From positions 1,484,517-1,548,516 of the forward strand of contig JAQFVV010012575.1 of NCBI GenBank assembly GCA_028023455.1: a stretch of 64,000 nt of DNA. Reading direction: 5' to 3'. Under the pieces are notes generated by a model. The model had not been told where the DNA came from. It was given only the letters and a program-made list of their open reading frames with translations, and did not search any database. The position numbers and the translations under genes were made by a program. Shown here one piece after another: positions 49,801 through 62,195 of the stretch (positions are counted from its first letter, which is position 1; each line of letters begins with the position of its first letter). This DNA comes from Epiperipatus broadwayi. Lineage: Eukaryota; Onychophora; Udeonychophora; Euonychophora; Peripatidae.

Positions 49801-50105
49801 AACCCATAGATATAAATCATGATATAAGTCAGGCTAAAGTAAAGCTGCATGTTATGGGCACTCAGAGAGTTAAAAAGGCCCATAATAGACCACATCCGTT
49901 CCAAGTAGATGATCTAGTTCTCGTTAGAACACCCCATGTTAGCAACCTGCAAAGAAATCAGTTCAGGAAATTTCTTGAATTGTATGAAGGTCCCTATAAA
50001 ATTTGTCGCAAGGTAGGAGAGAACGCTTTTATATTAACTACACCAGAGGGGGAGAAAGGGACATACAATGCGAGAAGCTTGATCCCATACCCATCTGAGA
50101 TATAG
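46821..50105 (+). CDS. pol: Pol polyprotein: PR-RT-RNase H-integrase
   Basis: This is the enzymatic part of the Gypsy polyprotein, in the -1 frame relative to gag and without a plausible ATG at its head. It should be made as a frameshift fusion; the first codon after a slip is at 46821. Counting residues from 46833: aspartic protease with Asp64-Ser-Gly and a later AIIGADFM; reverse transcriptase with MPFGLINSGAG and YVDD at 392-395; RNase H with Asp541 in QTDSS and the EKETLAVVWA helix; an integrase zinc finger His763, His768, Cys798, Cys801; the integrase catalytic triad Asp830, Asp889, Glu924 (34 residues between the last two, in an NPCERV context); and a C-terminal GPY/F-like module (LYEGPYKICRKVGENAFIL). 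No chromodomain is present. All motifs are intact, so the enzyme could be active. The precise Gypsy clade is not assigned. Confidence 0.96.
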   Translation, partial: LTGSLYSSSSLQGPGANEMGNDQMWMLNTLDLDIDFLEPFTIGEPPITYQCPVIVLNIESIKIEALIDSGSQASILSESTYKNLVCIKGDIPSLPVKQIQVTLANGKRTKLTNKQVWITFKINNTEFGHVFLIMPGLIHEAIIGADFMILNECQIDFYNKIFICKKERLNFEYGVHNLSNQLLCIHNTLIDASIKAKIEHIYAVDSKLSEKLYQLMYSFKSIFSKIPGIIEGYTHRIKLKCNDPFHQKMYPIPYQYKDEVQSQIDMMLEWEIIKKCPSPYVNPLVIVKKKDGHIRVCLDARMLNTITVPERDIPPPVHELLTKFHKRSIFSTFDLTASYWQIPLHENDQQYTAFRFQGQSYVFRRMPFGLINSGAGLIRCLDMIFSKQLKEKIIMYVDDIVIASDSLEEHLQHLEMFFSECALKNVKINLEKCSIAAKEITFLGHLINEHGIQPHPEKIAAIQRFPTPKTVKQLKSFFGLCNYYNRFYQNFAEDTIHLSKLLKKAERWKWTQDHDNEFNLIKNKFLKHVILIYPDFNKTFYVQTDSSYYGLGVVLFQLDEDQVPHVLYFLSRHLRGAELNYTITEKETLAVVWAFQKLRQFLLGSSVIVLTDHRSLEFLNKSYLSNERLIRWSLYLQQFNYRVIYIEGRQNIPADILSRHPICLMTQNPNSQNIIVSNVDLVRDESIADDYENLTMIQSQDIRLNRIMTILNNHDNINRKNKHVKMIFKRYKIYQNLLMYNINPKQGESWRIVVPDSMIDKLIMYVHSSYGHYGAPKIMYVLKSIFFFNKMYKRVIKKVKTCKICLKSKHCSKSYVGIMQPIIPDHPNELLAIDFYGPLPPFNRQKFILVMYDVFSKLVSAYPVPKTSAHYVIKNMLNYQFPLVGKPKIILTDHATAFISGGWNEWIQTQHLRHVMSSIRNPQSNPCERVMRELGRLFRVYVADDHKQWVHKLAEVVNYINSTCNESTGFTPFRLHYGKHEELLIQTPIPITREPIDINHDISQAKVKLHVMGTQRVKKAHNRPHPFQVDDLVLVRTPHVSNLQRNQFRKFLELYEGPYKICRKVGENAFILTTPEGEKGTYNARSLIPYPSEI

Positions 50106-50304
50106 AATTTTAATGCTAGTTAAAACTTTGTGTATAGCAGTTGAATAGTATACGAATCTATGTTAAGAGCAGTATAGTTTGTATTTAGTGATAAGGGTTA
50201 ATTCAATCATAGTACAGGATAAAGAGATTAAATATCAATGGATGAGGTGAACATGAAATAGATGTTTAATTTAAAATTTTTTTTAATTCGAAGGGGGAGG
50301 TTAT
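50106..50304 (+). other. Non-coding region between pol and 3' LTR
   Basis: Only 199 nt separate the pol stop from the 3' LTR, too short for an env gene. It ends in the polypurine tract. Confidence 0.9.
50290..50300 (+). other. Polypurine tract
   Basis: GAAGGGGGAGG, all purine, ends 4 nt before the 3' LTR (which starts TGTACCC at 50305). It is in the standard place to prime plus-strand DNA synthesis. Confidence 0.85.
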
Positions 50305-53300
50305 TGTACCCTTTTCTATAGGTCAAGAAATAGTTATAATGGTCAATTACTAAAAAAATTTTAAATTTGAGAATATATTTATTGATGTATTGAATATATT
50401 AAATTTATAGAGTCTGTAAAGTGCAATTTAAAGCTAAAGCAAATACCTGATACGTAAAATCATTTAAAAAATTAGTTAAATAAAGAGTAAAGAATTGCTC
50501 ATATGGTTGTAAAAGCTGGCCATATTAAAATAACACAGCTATCAGTAATAAAAATGTATTTAATAAGTCAATTTTAATAACTTTAAAACTTAGAATAAAT
50601 TAATATTATATAGTATTTAAATTTATAAACTATATTAAATAATAAAAATTAGTGTAATGTATTTGAATAGTAAATATTATGATGTTGAGAATTGTATTTA
50701 TTTCTATATTTTTTCTAAATTATTTCTTCAAAATTTTATATAAAATTTTTATATAATATAAGTGCAGTAAATTTATTAAGACAGACAAAAATAGACAAAA
50801 CACCGGAAACGATTACGTAATTGTCTGGAATATTTTTATACAAGCACTTGTTTCAATTAATACCAATATTTTAAAGTATTTAAATAATATTATAGTAGAA
50901 ATGGATAGAATTTATTAAACATCATAATAAAAATAAGTAGTGAATAATTTTATTAAATATTGTTTTGAAAATTATTTTAAAAGTGTTTAAATTGATTTAA
51001 ATATAATAATTAGTTTTAAATAATAATTAGATAGTGTTTAAGTGTTACATTATCAGTTTAAAACTTTAGAAAATTATTTATAAATCCAAGTAGGATTGAC
51101 CAATAGTAATAGAGCTTGGCAGACTCCCAAAATCGCGCCAATTAATTGTATAATCGAGGAGAACAAGAATTGACAGACTCGAGTGAAGAGGTAAAAAATT
51201 TGAGCTCTCTAATAATTTCTTTTCTCCAATTTATTCAATTTTTTCAATATAATTCTAATAATATCATTAGAACAAATTAACTGACAATTTTTAAAATCAT
51301 AGAGAGAGTCTTAAAATAAATATTTTTAAAGTTTTCATAAATTATGTATCACTAACTTAATCGAACCTGCCAGTGAATTCTATAGAAGTACAGTCGGAAT
51401 TTTCAGTAAAAAATATGGATAGATTCTTTAAAACCAGTTTTAAAGTTTATAACATTTCAAAATTGTTTATATTGTTCATTGATACCGCTTATATAGTGTA
51501 TCCAAAGGAAACTGCTTTTACGCGTGTAATATAGATGAAAAGACATTGTGCGCAAAGTTCAGAAAGAGAATAAAATATAAAAATCATTATGATTCATCTA
51601 AGAATAAATGGACAAATATAATTTTAAAATTAAAATTATTGGAATTGCTTTCTTTAAGATGACCCGAAAAAGAAGTATACTCTAGAAAAAAAAAAAAAAT
51701 AGTTAAAGATCAAAAAATAATGTACATAAAATTAAGAATGAATGAAATAAAGCTTGCTAAAGAGAAATATTTGTATAAAGAAAAATACGGAAGAGGAATA
51801 TAAAAAATATTGGATCCATAAAACGCAATTGGTACCTAAAGTATTAAATATTCGTAGTCTAATTAAAAAGGAGAAAGATGCATCGACGCGCCGAGGGAAT
51901 ATTTGCCAGAACATTAAAAAAAAAACTTCGAGGGATAACTAACTAAAATATATTTTAATAATCTGATGCTAAAAGCTAAAATTAAAGATCGTCTAAACAA
52001 ATTTATTAAATGAACCAAGTTATTTTAAAACTTTGAGAGTCATAATGGAGAACATTCAGATAAAAGAAGAAGAGTAATATTATGGGACTAAACAAGATTT
52101 ACCGTCAGAAAAATATTTAATTATGGTTTGAATTATTTTTTATTATTATTATAAGCATTAGGTTTCAGAAAACGATAGGGAAACAAAATACATTAATTTT
52201 GGTATATATAATATTATATGAAATATGTTTGATTTTGAATGTTTTTTTAATAAAATTGTATGTGTGTAATTGTATATTTGTGATGCTCGAAGGAAGGAAA
52301 AGAAGCCTACTGCAAAGCCTAATCCGAAGATAACAATTGTTTTTTTGGTAACATTTATAATTATTGATGATATAATGTATGTTTTATTTATTTAGATCAG
52401 CCGAAAATTGAATGAATGTAGTACAAAAGTTTTATTATTATTATTATTGTAAAACGCATTTAAAACAACACATTGAAACATTTTGAGATGTGATTAGATT
52501 TTTGAAAATATGCATACGATAGTCATTTTATTTGTTGATAAATAATAATTTAATATAATCGATGATTATATTACATTTTCTGTTAATTTTTCCTATTGGG
52601 ATATTTGAATATTATTTAAAAAAAAAATGTAAAGGATGAATATACAGTATTATAAAGCGAGATAAATTATTCTTAAGGAATAGAGAAATGATTTTCATAG
52701 TAGCGAATCTTGTTTGTTGTTTTTTTTTAAAAAGTTGTTTGTATTTTATCGATGCTTGATATAGTGAAAATCTAGAGAGATAATTTAAGTAGTGACTTGG
52801 GAGTACAGGGGTGATTTGGAAACCAAGATGATGTATGAAAATCTAGGATGATACAGGGAATGGAAATAAGTAGTTTTGTGAGAGAATCAGCATAGTTAAC
52901 ATAGCCCTATGGCTGATCCACATTTCGTTTTATAGGTGATAATCAGCGTAGTTAACGTAGCCCTACGACTGATACACATGTTGTCTTGGACAGTGTTATT
53001 TTATATTTCGTGTGAGTTGCCTTGATGTTTGGTAAAGCTGAATAAATAGCTGCCACATCACTTTCTTATCTTAAGGGTTAATAGACAATAAATGTCGAAC
53101 CTGTTCACACTGTTCCATGCATTCTTGAAGTACATTGAAAACAAGTTATCCATCTTTCTTCCCAATATCCTATACATCTTTCGCTATCTTAATCTGTATT
53201 TCGTGCTACTACATCGTATATGATAGGTTTTATTGAAGGGAAAACAATAGATATTTTAGAATGTATGTTAGGATTTTACTTGGAATGAGAATAGTTAAGA

Positions 53301-54967
53301 GTTAACTAAGAATAGATTATAACCATTGAAAGAAAGATACAGATGTCCTAAATAATGGAAGAAGTTATAGAATCATTTTAATTTAGAAATAAACTATAAT
53401 TTTTTGTAAAAGTATATCAAATGAGAATATACAAAATATTAAAATATATTTTCACGCTCTTTTTATTATTAATTATATTTTTAAAGAGATAAGTGTTGCA
53501 TATTTAAAAATACTATAACACTCGATAATTATTATCATATATTTGAAATTGTAACAGGGTGATATTTAAACACATTATAATATTATACAGGAGTATGGCT
53601 TATGCAAAAACGCATTATAATTTATATGAGCATGGGAGAACAAACATTAAAGTTAATCATAATATTTAATAATATGCTGTGTAATTTGTTTAAAGTAACA
53701 AGAAATGTAAATTTTCTTTTTTTAAGACCATATTGATTATAAAGTGTGACGTTATAAAATATTGATCCACAAAAATAATTTAGAATATTGTAAATTTAGT
53801 ATATTTAAAAGGTAAAAAATGTTGTTACCCATAAGTAGTTCAAATAAATAGTGTGATAAACCTAAAGAAAATAACTAAAATAATTTTTAAAATGTATAAT
53901 GATTGGATTAACTATAAAGAAGTACAAAATTGTAGAATTAACATTTGTCATGTGTAAGGAAAGAAGGATATCCGTTGTAAATAAGATGTAAATAGATTTG
54001 TTTTATTTTTACTTAAATTTATTTGATGTTAATAAACTTTGTTAAATTTGTTTTATTAAAACTTGTGTCTGGGTATTGTTTTCACTACATCATGGTACAA
54101 ATTCACAGAATGTTTTCACAACCACTGAAGTACATTTTGCACAAAAGATAACTAAAAATATGTTTAATCTTAATTATTATTGATGTTCTTATAATTAAGT
54201 AATTATAAAATTGCATTAAGTTATTGGTCATAAATCCACTATCCTAATATTTTGATAAATTATATGCTATTAATTGCCACTTACTTTATTTATCAGATTA
54301 TCTAAACACTACCACTTCTTAGTTTACTTTATTGTTTAAAGACAAAAGATGATATTGATATTGATTGATTTATTATGGTAATAAATTTGCAATAAAAGAA
54401 ATTTATACCAATTTGATTAAGTAAGAAAGATTGTAATCATTATTGTTATTAATTGCAGTGTAGTAGATATGGCATAAAATCCCTTACCATATGTGCTACC
54501 GCATTTTGTTGAAGTATAAATAAAGATTAAGAACCTGAGATTATAATTTATTGAGCTAGATGATGATTATTATTATTAAAGATAACAGAATTAATATTAT
54601 AGTTATTAAATGAGTCTTAGTAAGTAGACGTTGCGAAAGTCATAAGAATACTATGTAGTTATTATTTGAAATAATAGTATAAAGGGGGGATAGTGTTCTT
54701 ATGCCATTGAGGTGGTATCCTGTGGGATATTGGCTCAATGTGATCTACCTTGCCAACTCGTATTTCCACTTCTCGTCTCATGAATACATTAAATCTTTAT
54801 GTTAATTTACTTTAAAACAGAACCTAAGTTAATTTTTTAAGAAATTTGAGCTAGTAAAACATTTTTTTATTTAATATTTAAATTAGAGCTAGAACCTGGT
54901 GATGTTAAATATGGTAATCTATTTATTTGTAAGTGGAGGTACGAGGTCGACGGCAGGCACGGTTAGA
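50305..54967 (+). repeat. 3' LTR (4663 bp)
   Basis: It matches the 5' LTR base for base over most of its length. The lengths are equal although small indels offset each other. By eye about 30 differences exist, many in homopolymers. They cluster at about 52580-52680 and in the last 140 bp, while the first 1.3 kb has one substitution (at about 50554). It carries the same hairpin pair (52886-52973) and TATA-like TATAAAGG (54678). Confidence 0.96.
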
Positions 54968-54973
54968 ATATAT
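54968..54973. repeat. Target-site duplication, right
   Basis: ATATAT directly after the 3' LTR, equal to 39183-39188. The flanking TA run makes the exact length uncertain. Confidence 0.65.
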
Positions 54974-54979
54974 ATACTT

Positions 54980-56860
54980 CTTTGTGTTTATATGTATAAT
55001 TGTGACTAAACACAACAGTTGCAAATATAAATAACAATTTAGGTTTATTTAATTTTTCCAAAGCAGAGGTTTTAAATGTGTTTTTAATAACCTTGAGAAA
55101 GACTAAACCAAAAATGCAATCTAACTTGCAGCAGTGTTTTTTTTTATTCCTTTACATAAAGAGATCCATATATAAATTTTGAGTTCTAAATTCTGTTCAT
55201 TATACTAAGATATAATATTGAATTGTTTTTGATTATAATAAAATTTAGCAGATTACATATTTTGAATAAAGCAATAATATATAATCATTCTGACCATGGT
55301 AGTTGAAAAACTATATGTAATAACACTACCCTGATTAATTAAATTTATGATAGAGAATGCATCAAGTAGAAAAATTATATGACATTTTATTGATATAACA
55401 CAATTTTTTTAAAAAATTCCTATTTTAGAACAACTTTATAAACTTTAATAAGCTTATATAACTAACTACTCATAAAATGTTGAAGTCTAGTTTACCATCA
55501 AAAATGAATATTTTTTCAGCAGTCATTAAAGATATTCTCAATGAATTTCTGTTTTTTTTTTTTTTAACTACCAACTTCTCTTTATCATATAGAATAGTAA
55601 TATTGATTTTGTAGAAATAAAATTTTAAGTAAAAACGTAGGGTTTTATTTTCATAAAAGATATATATGCTGGGATCTTTTGTTCTAAATCTTTTTAGCAT
55701 TCCATGAATTTACCTTTAATATTGATTTAATTAATCTATAAACATGTAATGGTATATATGTTTACAAAAATCGAAACCAGATAAAAAGTTGACATCTCAC
55801 TGCCTATTGATTGAATTAAGTAAACATATATTTTCAGCACACTTGATTATAAAATAATAAAATATATTGTTAACCTACAAAAAAATGCATTCATAATACA
55901 TCAATTTATTAAGTTACATATATAATCTATGTAATCAATTTTAATGGATGTAGTATATATCAAGAGTGAAAACAAAACAAAAAGTTATTATAAACAAAAT
56001 TAAAAAATTCTGAACTTAAATCAACTTGGCAATTTCAGTTTTTATTTAAAGAAATAAAAATAAATTAAAAGAATGTGAATAATTTATAAATGAGATTTTT
56101 TTCTGCTTTTCATTTCAATTAAAGATTTGTAATTTTTAAAAGTAAAACAATAAATTAGAATCACATTGAAAACTATTTATTTATCTTTTAAAACAATAAA
56201 TCATAGAGAGATTATCTGATTTGATGCAGAATATATCAAATAATCAATTTATATATATAAAAAATAATTTCATGCAGTTCATAAGAAATTAAGTGTGGTT
56301 TAGCTCATTACACCTACAATATCATATACATATTAAAGTAACTATTATTACTAAAAACAGCAGCATAAATAAGTTTTTTGTTTAGCACTACTTCACTAAA
56401 TACAAAATATTTCTATCATTGCTAATTAATTCATTTTTTAATGATCTGCACAGATGTTACCTTAAATATACATAAAAAAAATTGTTTACCAAAAACATCT
56501 GTAAGGAAGTGTTTGTTTAGTATTATTATACTGAATACAATAAAAATCAAAGAAAGAAAAAAAACGTACGTAACTGCTGATTTTTAGTCTTAAGTCATTT
56601 CAAAATGGATTGCTATTAGAAAAAATATTCCCTTTATTATTGACAAAAATAAATAAATAAATCAATTAAATGATTGAAATAAAAAAACTATTAATATCAT
56701 ACATTAAAAAACTAAATTTATAAATACTTACACATCTAATATCTATCTCATTATGTTCCCATTTAACTGAATATGCAAAAGTTATATTCCAAAAATTAAT
56801 AATATGTCTTTTTACACATCTTATATAAATAAGCATTTATTTTATATAGCGTCTGTATAC
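54980..56860. other. AT-rich intergenic DNA
   Basis: No gene is seen. The minus-strand frame at 55470-55700 (76 codons) is Lys-, Phe- and Ile-rich with no recognisable motif and is probably chance. Confidence 0.5.
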
Positions 56861-56866
56861 AACTGT

Positions 56867-57114
56867 ATTTACATTCGAATATCAGCCTTTCAAGCTAATG
56901 TGCAAACGCTTTGCGAGTGTTAATAATAAATGAATACTTTCTCACCAATACAAGATTTGCTCATATATAAATATTTGAGTTGTAGGAATAAGAGGATTCC
57001 TTTTATTCCTGCATAAATACTATATCTTGTATTGGTGAGAAAGTATTCATTTATTATTAACACTCGCAAAGCGTTTACACAATTAGCTTGAAAGGCTGAT
57101 ATTCGAATGTAAAT
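56867..57114. mobile_element. Near-perfect palindromic MITE
   Basis: Arms of 90-91 bp (56867-56956 and 57024-57114) are inverted copies with only about three differences, around GCTAATGTGCAAACGC. The ends read ATTTACATTCGAATATCAGC. The 67-bp centre carries its own smaller inverted repeat (AGGAATAAGAGGA/TTCCTTTTATTCCT). There is no coding frame. The low divergence between arms implies recent origin or repair between arms. No convincing target duplication could be set. Confidence 0.85.
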
Positions 57115-57119
57115 TACAC

Positions 57120-58205
57120 ATCTTAGTTATTTTCACTATTGCATAATAATTTGATAATGTTTCAATTATTACAACATTAATCATTAGTATTTAAATTGAT
57201 AGAAGATTCTTAATAGCTCTGAAAAAGTCAGAGTTACAAAATCAAAACTACAAAATTAAACATAGCAGTGTGAATAAAACATGAAAAGTACACTTTTTTT
57301 TAGAGATTTATTTATTACCAATAGTTATAAATTATTTTTTTTCAAATGCTTTGGTAGATACAAAATTAAATTAGATTATGTATTTATTTATTTTTTGTTC
57401 AAATATATCTTCATCAATCTAAATGATGAGATATTATTATGAAGTAATATTTTATTCGACCATTAGAAATGACAGTTTATCAATGTCCCTTCTTAACAAA
57501 TTTATGTAATATTTTATATTTAGAGATACTTAATAAATTTTTATAAAGAGTTTATGGCAAGTGATTTTTTCATTCCCCTGCCATGTACATGACTTAGAGC
57601 TCAAATTCAATCAAAGTTTGAATTTTTTTTTCAGTTAGATAATGTCTAAAAAAAAGTAAAATTTTCAGATAGCTTTTTCACAACTAATTCAGATTTTAAT
57701 CCAATATTAAACCATAAACAAATACTTATTTATTTTTAGCTTAAATCTAAAGCTTCTGCTCTACCCCTTACCCATACCTCCTCCAAATTTTATTTAGTTA
57801 GATGACTGTTCTGTGCAACTAGAAGTGACGAGTCTATGATTTACTTTCATCTTTTTAAATTTTTCTGTTTAGATTTTATTATAAATTACTAAAGCTTGAT
57901 AACATTAAAATTATTTAAATGTTGTATTAAGAAGATGAAATAATTACTTCATTAAATAAATAAAAGATATAAAATAAAATAGTGAATTAGACTATGTAAT
58001 CATATTAGTCTATTTTGAAGATTGCAAAATAAAAATTATTTGATTTTTATCTAATTAATAATATAGGGCTAATATTATTGATTTTTTTTTTTTAAAAAAA
58101 AGAAGTATTTAATGTATTAGTGGCATAATTTTTTTTAAAAAATAAAAATCTCTTATTTGATAATATTTGGTGGAATGATAACATGTATATTATAATAAAA
58201 AAATT
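57120..58205. other. AT-rich intergenic DNA
   Basis: Nothing supportable is seen. Confidence 0.45.
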
Positions 58206-58210
58206 TTTCT

Positions 58211-58280
58211 CATGTGTCATAGCATCATCCAGGAACCTGGGACAACTGCTCGTAAAGTAGCTGTCGCTGACCTCTCAACA
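58211..58280 (-). mobile_element. tRNA-derived SINE fragment, copy 3
   Basis: The + strand shows GTGTCATAGCATCATCC, ACAACTGCTCG and GCTGACCTCTCAAC, matching the minus-oriented copy at 16461-16572 with substitutions and an internal deletion around the B box. It is older and more damaged than the other two copies, and no flanking duplication is clear. Confidence 0.65.
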
Positions 58281-58289
58281 GTACTATTA

Positions 58290-59150
58290 GACTTACAATC
58301 CAGCACTAATTGGAGCTTAGTCAGTAGAGTCAGCATACTATAAAACATATTCAACTCATTAATATTAAAATTTTTAACTTCATCACCAATTCTTTTTATA
58401 AAAACCCTCTAAATATGAATAAATAGTATATCTATTGTAATATTAAATGATATTATAAAACAATTTATCATTCCTACATAAATTATTTTTACTGTCATCT
58501 TATATATATATCAAATTAAATGTTTCACATTGTTAATTCCCATTCTTGAAAAATAACCAATTTTTATGTAGAATTCAATTAATTTTTCCAATCCTGCAAT
58601 TACATATTAAATGTTAGAAGATAATATTAAGATAATATATTTTTTTGTTTTGTATTTTCTGCAAAATTTTGAAAAAGGTTGCAGAAAACATTCTAATAAT
58701 AAATAGCCATCACAAGATTTACTTTCAGTTATGTAATTTTTGTATCAAATTCAAGATTTTATTCATAATAGCCATCTTTTAAGTTAAGTTAAAAAAAGTT
58801 TGTTTGCATGAAATTATGATTTAAAGTGAATCCTTCTTATATATATTTATCTACAATGTCCACTCTTTTCTTGACTAGTTATTAAGCCAAAAAGTAAATA
58901 TCTAAAAAGAAACATATTTGTTTAAAAAAAAATATTTAAAAATTGAACATAAGGCACTTTACTAAATATAATCTCCATATGCAAAAAGAAACCTCTTTTT
59001 GAAATTCTGATTATCACAAGCCTATCTATATAATACTAATATTAAAAATGAAAAATTCATATTTAAAAATAAAATATAAATTATTGAGGTGCCAAACTTA
59101 CTGAATACAGAACTAATATTGTCCTTTACAGATGAATATTTTAATGATTA
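58290..59150. other. AT-rich intergenic DNA
   Basis: Nothing supportable is seen. Confidence 0.45.
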
Positions 59151-59199
59151 ACAGAAATCATTATTTAGGCTGAAACTTATATAATTTTAGCCTAAATAC

Positions 59200-60130
59200 A
59201 CATTTTAAACTTTAATTAATGATAAATATATCTATTATTTATAACATAACCAAATGCTATAAATAATTCAATTCAATTTTACTTTTTTCTAATGTATAAT
59301 AATAAACTTATGTTATATATACAGCTCACAAAATAAGCTCTTAACAAGCTTTGAGAATATCTCCAATCCCAGACCAGTTTCTGCTACTGGCATCATCAGT
59401 GAGGTGTTAGGATATTTAAGCATTAGATTAAAAATACTAGGACAAGCCCAGAATTTTATCTAATGTGTAACTATTAAGTAGAAAATCTAAAATTTTCAGA
59501 TATATGTCTTCCAAGCCAGCTATTAACTTAAATAGCCATATGAGACTGAACTGAGTTTAGATTCACCATATACTAATAGCTTTAGCAATATAAAATCGCC
59601 AAAGCCTTAATAGCAAAGGTCATGTGACATCTGAGTTGATTTTTTTTTTAATAATAAACTTATATCTTTTATTTTGCAACATACATTTTAATTCCACGAA
59701 TAAAAACGTTTGAAAAGATAAATGATTCACAGAATGTATTCACATTGACACATCAGTCAGCCCAGGCCACAAACTGTCATGTCTTTATTATCTTGCTCAG
59801 TATTTAAGAATTTTAAATTATTACAATTTTGTGCCTAGAATTATCATACTATCCTCTCAGATAAATACTGTAATGATTATTATTAATCATTTTAGGGTAA
59901 AAATATGATTTTATTTCATATATACCCTTTAAGTAGAGATTAAAATATCTATTATTATTAAACATAACCACATATAATAATTATTCCAACTCAACTGTAT
60001 TTTTCTTTATGTATAGTAATATATTTACAACTTTTATTTTACGACATATACTCTAACTTTATGAATAAAGAAACCTCAGATAAACAAATGAACCAGCGCT
60101 TATCAGTCAACTTAGGTCATAATCACGCAT
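59200..60130. repeat. Degenerate tandem block, about 360-bp spacing
   Basis: TAATAATAAACTTAT-like motifs recur at about 59297, 59651 and 60014. The 59651 and 60014 copies share about 110 bp (TTTTATTTT(G/A)C(A/G)AC, then AATGA.. and ATCAGTCA). The block before the first motif (ATATATCTATTATTTATAACATAACC) recurs at about 59945. A less AT-rich stretch at 59340-59640 includes AGACCAGTTTCTGCTACTGG, possibly a retroelement end. Confidence 0.45.
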
Positions 60131-60139
60131 ATGCCACTG

Positions 60140-62190
60140 ATTCAATATGAAATGCATCTTTGGGATCATTTGTCTTTTTCAGATGCCTTTATTCATAAGA
60201 TTTTATGTATATGTGGTAAAATGAAATTTATAATTATGTTATTTCATATAAAAAAAGTGAAATTGAATTGAATTAATTATTCCACAAGAGTAATAATAAT
60301 ATAAATATTTAATTAATGTTAAAGTGAATCTTTGGGATAAATTGATATAATGATTTCTAACTTAAGGTATTTATCTGAATAAGATGTTGACATAGGAGTG
60401 TGTATAATAAGTTTGACATCTTCATAAAAAAATATAGTTTAAAAAAAATAAACATTCAGAAAGGATACTAAAGACATGTAAGAGTTCATGATTTGGCTAA
60501 TTCTTGAGTGATGATTCAGAAAAAAATGTATAATGGGGATTGTTTGCTTTTTTTATATTTTAATGCATGTAACCAAGCAGATATCAATTAGTTTTTTTCT
60601 TTAATAAATAATAAAATTGTTTCTCTAACATTCTGTAGTTTTTCTCATATTAATGATAGTGATTTTACTCCTTTGACCTACTTGTATTTTTCTTAAGATA
60701 AATCTTAATTTGCCTTACTTGTAGAATTATAGATTTTGATTTTCAATTAATATAACTTTATTTCCACTTCTTATGAAGTTTAGCATAGTGGTACATTAGT
60801 GAATTGAAGTTTAAGGTTCCTGGATTAGAGTTCCATTCTATTATTTTTTGTGCTTGAATTTCTTGTAAACTTCTGAGCAAATAAATTATTCAGATTATAA
60901 CTTTTTCTTACTTGGGAGAACATATATCCTTTTATTGTTCTCTTTTAACACACAATAAATCATTAGTTAATAAATTAAGAATTTAATGCATTATATAGAA
61001 ATATCCTAGAATATATTATTCATAGTAATTTTCCTCTAAAAGAGATATCAATGAATCACATTTATGAAAAAATTTAGTCAAATATTAGCTTTCTTATGTA
61101 AACAAATGTAAAGCATTATGGTATGTGAAAAATTAATATCTTCGATGGAAACTAGATTTCATTCTATTTTAAATTCTTGATTAAAGTCAATAAATTATGA
61201 ACTCTCACAATAAATTATTATTATCAACTATAATGATATTGTGTTAAATATCTATGAAGACGAGAGTGCTAGGTTTTCAAAATAAAAAAAATGATTATAT
61301 AGTTTTGGCAATCATGGAATATCTTAAAGGCCAGACAACCATCATCTTTTCAACTGAGACATACAATAAAGTAGTTTAAACATTGGAGAATGTCAGATCA
61401 AATACAAAGGTCCTCTGCAAATTAATTATAAAACAAATCATTGATATAATTATATTTTATGAAATTCATTATCTAATGATGAAAAGTTTCTTAAAATCCT
61501 TGTGTATTAAACATGATATAGGTGTTTGATATTTTTAATTCATATATTTGTAAATAAAGATTGTTTATAAAAGGCATACATAGAAAGTATTCTGCATTTC
61601 TGCACTGGTGAATGATGACAATTTAATGGAGTTGAGATAAGATTTTGCTGATTAAATTTAAAATTTTTAAATAATTTTATAGCGCATCAGTTATTATGTT
61701 TTATTTTACATGATATTGTAAATAGATAGGAACTAGTGCTTAATTCCTGAAAAAATAATGTAATGGAAAAATAATGAATTATCAATATAGATTTGAATTT
61801 TCAGTTTTTGATATTTCTAATTTATCTGATGAATGAAAGTTATTTATGAAATAGAAGCATACTAAGAGAAGAATGATCTAATTTATTTTCTGGTGGAAAA
61901 TTGTGAGATCATAGAGTTGAGATGATGGTTGCTTTAATAGAAATTTTAAAAAGAACTATTTTTTTATTACCTCTGTTTTAAATTATTTAGTAAAGCAAGC
62001 AATTTCTACTTAAGAGAGTTTAAATTATATACATTTCAACGTGTAATGAATATATATAAACTTTTGAATACAAAAGATATTTACGCCATTTCTCCAAATA
62101 TTCCTACACCTTCTGAATATATAGATTTAATCTTTCATAATAGCCTAAGGGGAATATGCAATTGTGAAAAGAAGTAGCCTTTCATTTTTT
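60140..62190. other. AT-rich intergenic DNA
   Basis: No gene or recognisable repeat. Confidence 0.5.
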
Positions 62191-62195
62191 AGATA

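Larger units (their letters stand above)
39189..54967 (+). mobile_element. Complete Ty3/Gypsy LTR retrotransposon
   Basis: This is a 15,779-bp element: two 4663-bp LTRs, a 552-nt leader, gag, pol in the -1 frame, a purine tract, and no env. Both coding frames are uninterrupted and the catalytic residues are present. The LTRs differ at only about 30 places by my count. All this indicates a recent, possibly still active insertion. It landed about 1.1 kb downstream of the candidate host exon at 37902-38081. Confidence 0.97.

Noticed and set aside
50106-50304. Possible env gene after pol
   Set aside because: Only 199 nt are available and no frame is open, so the element is a retrotransposon without an envelope gene.
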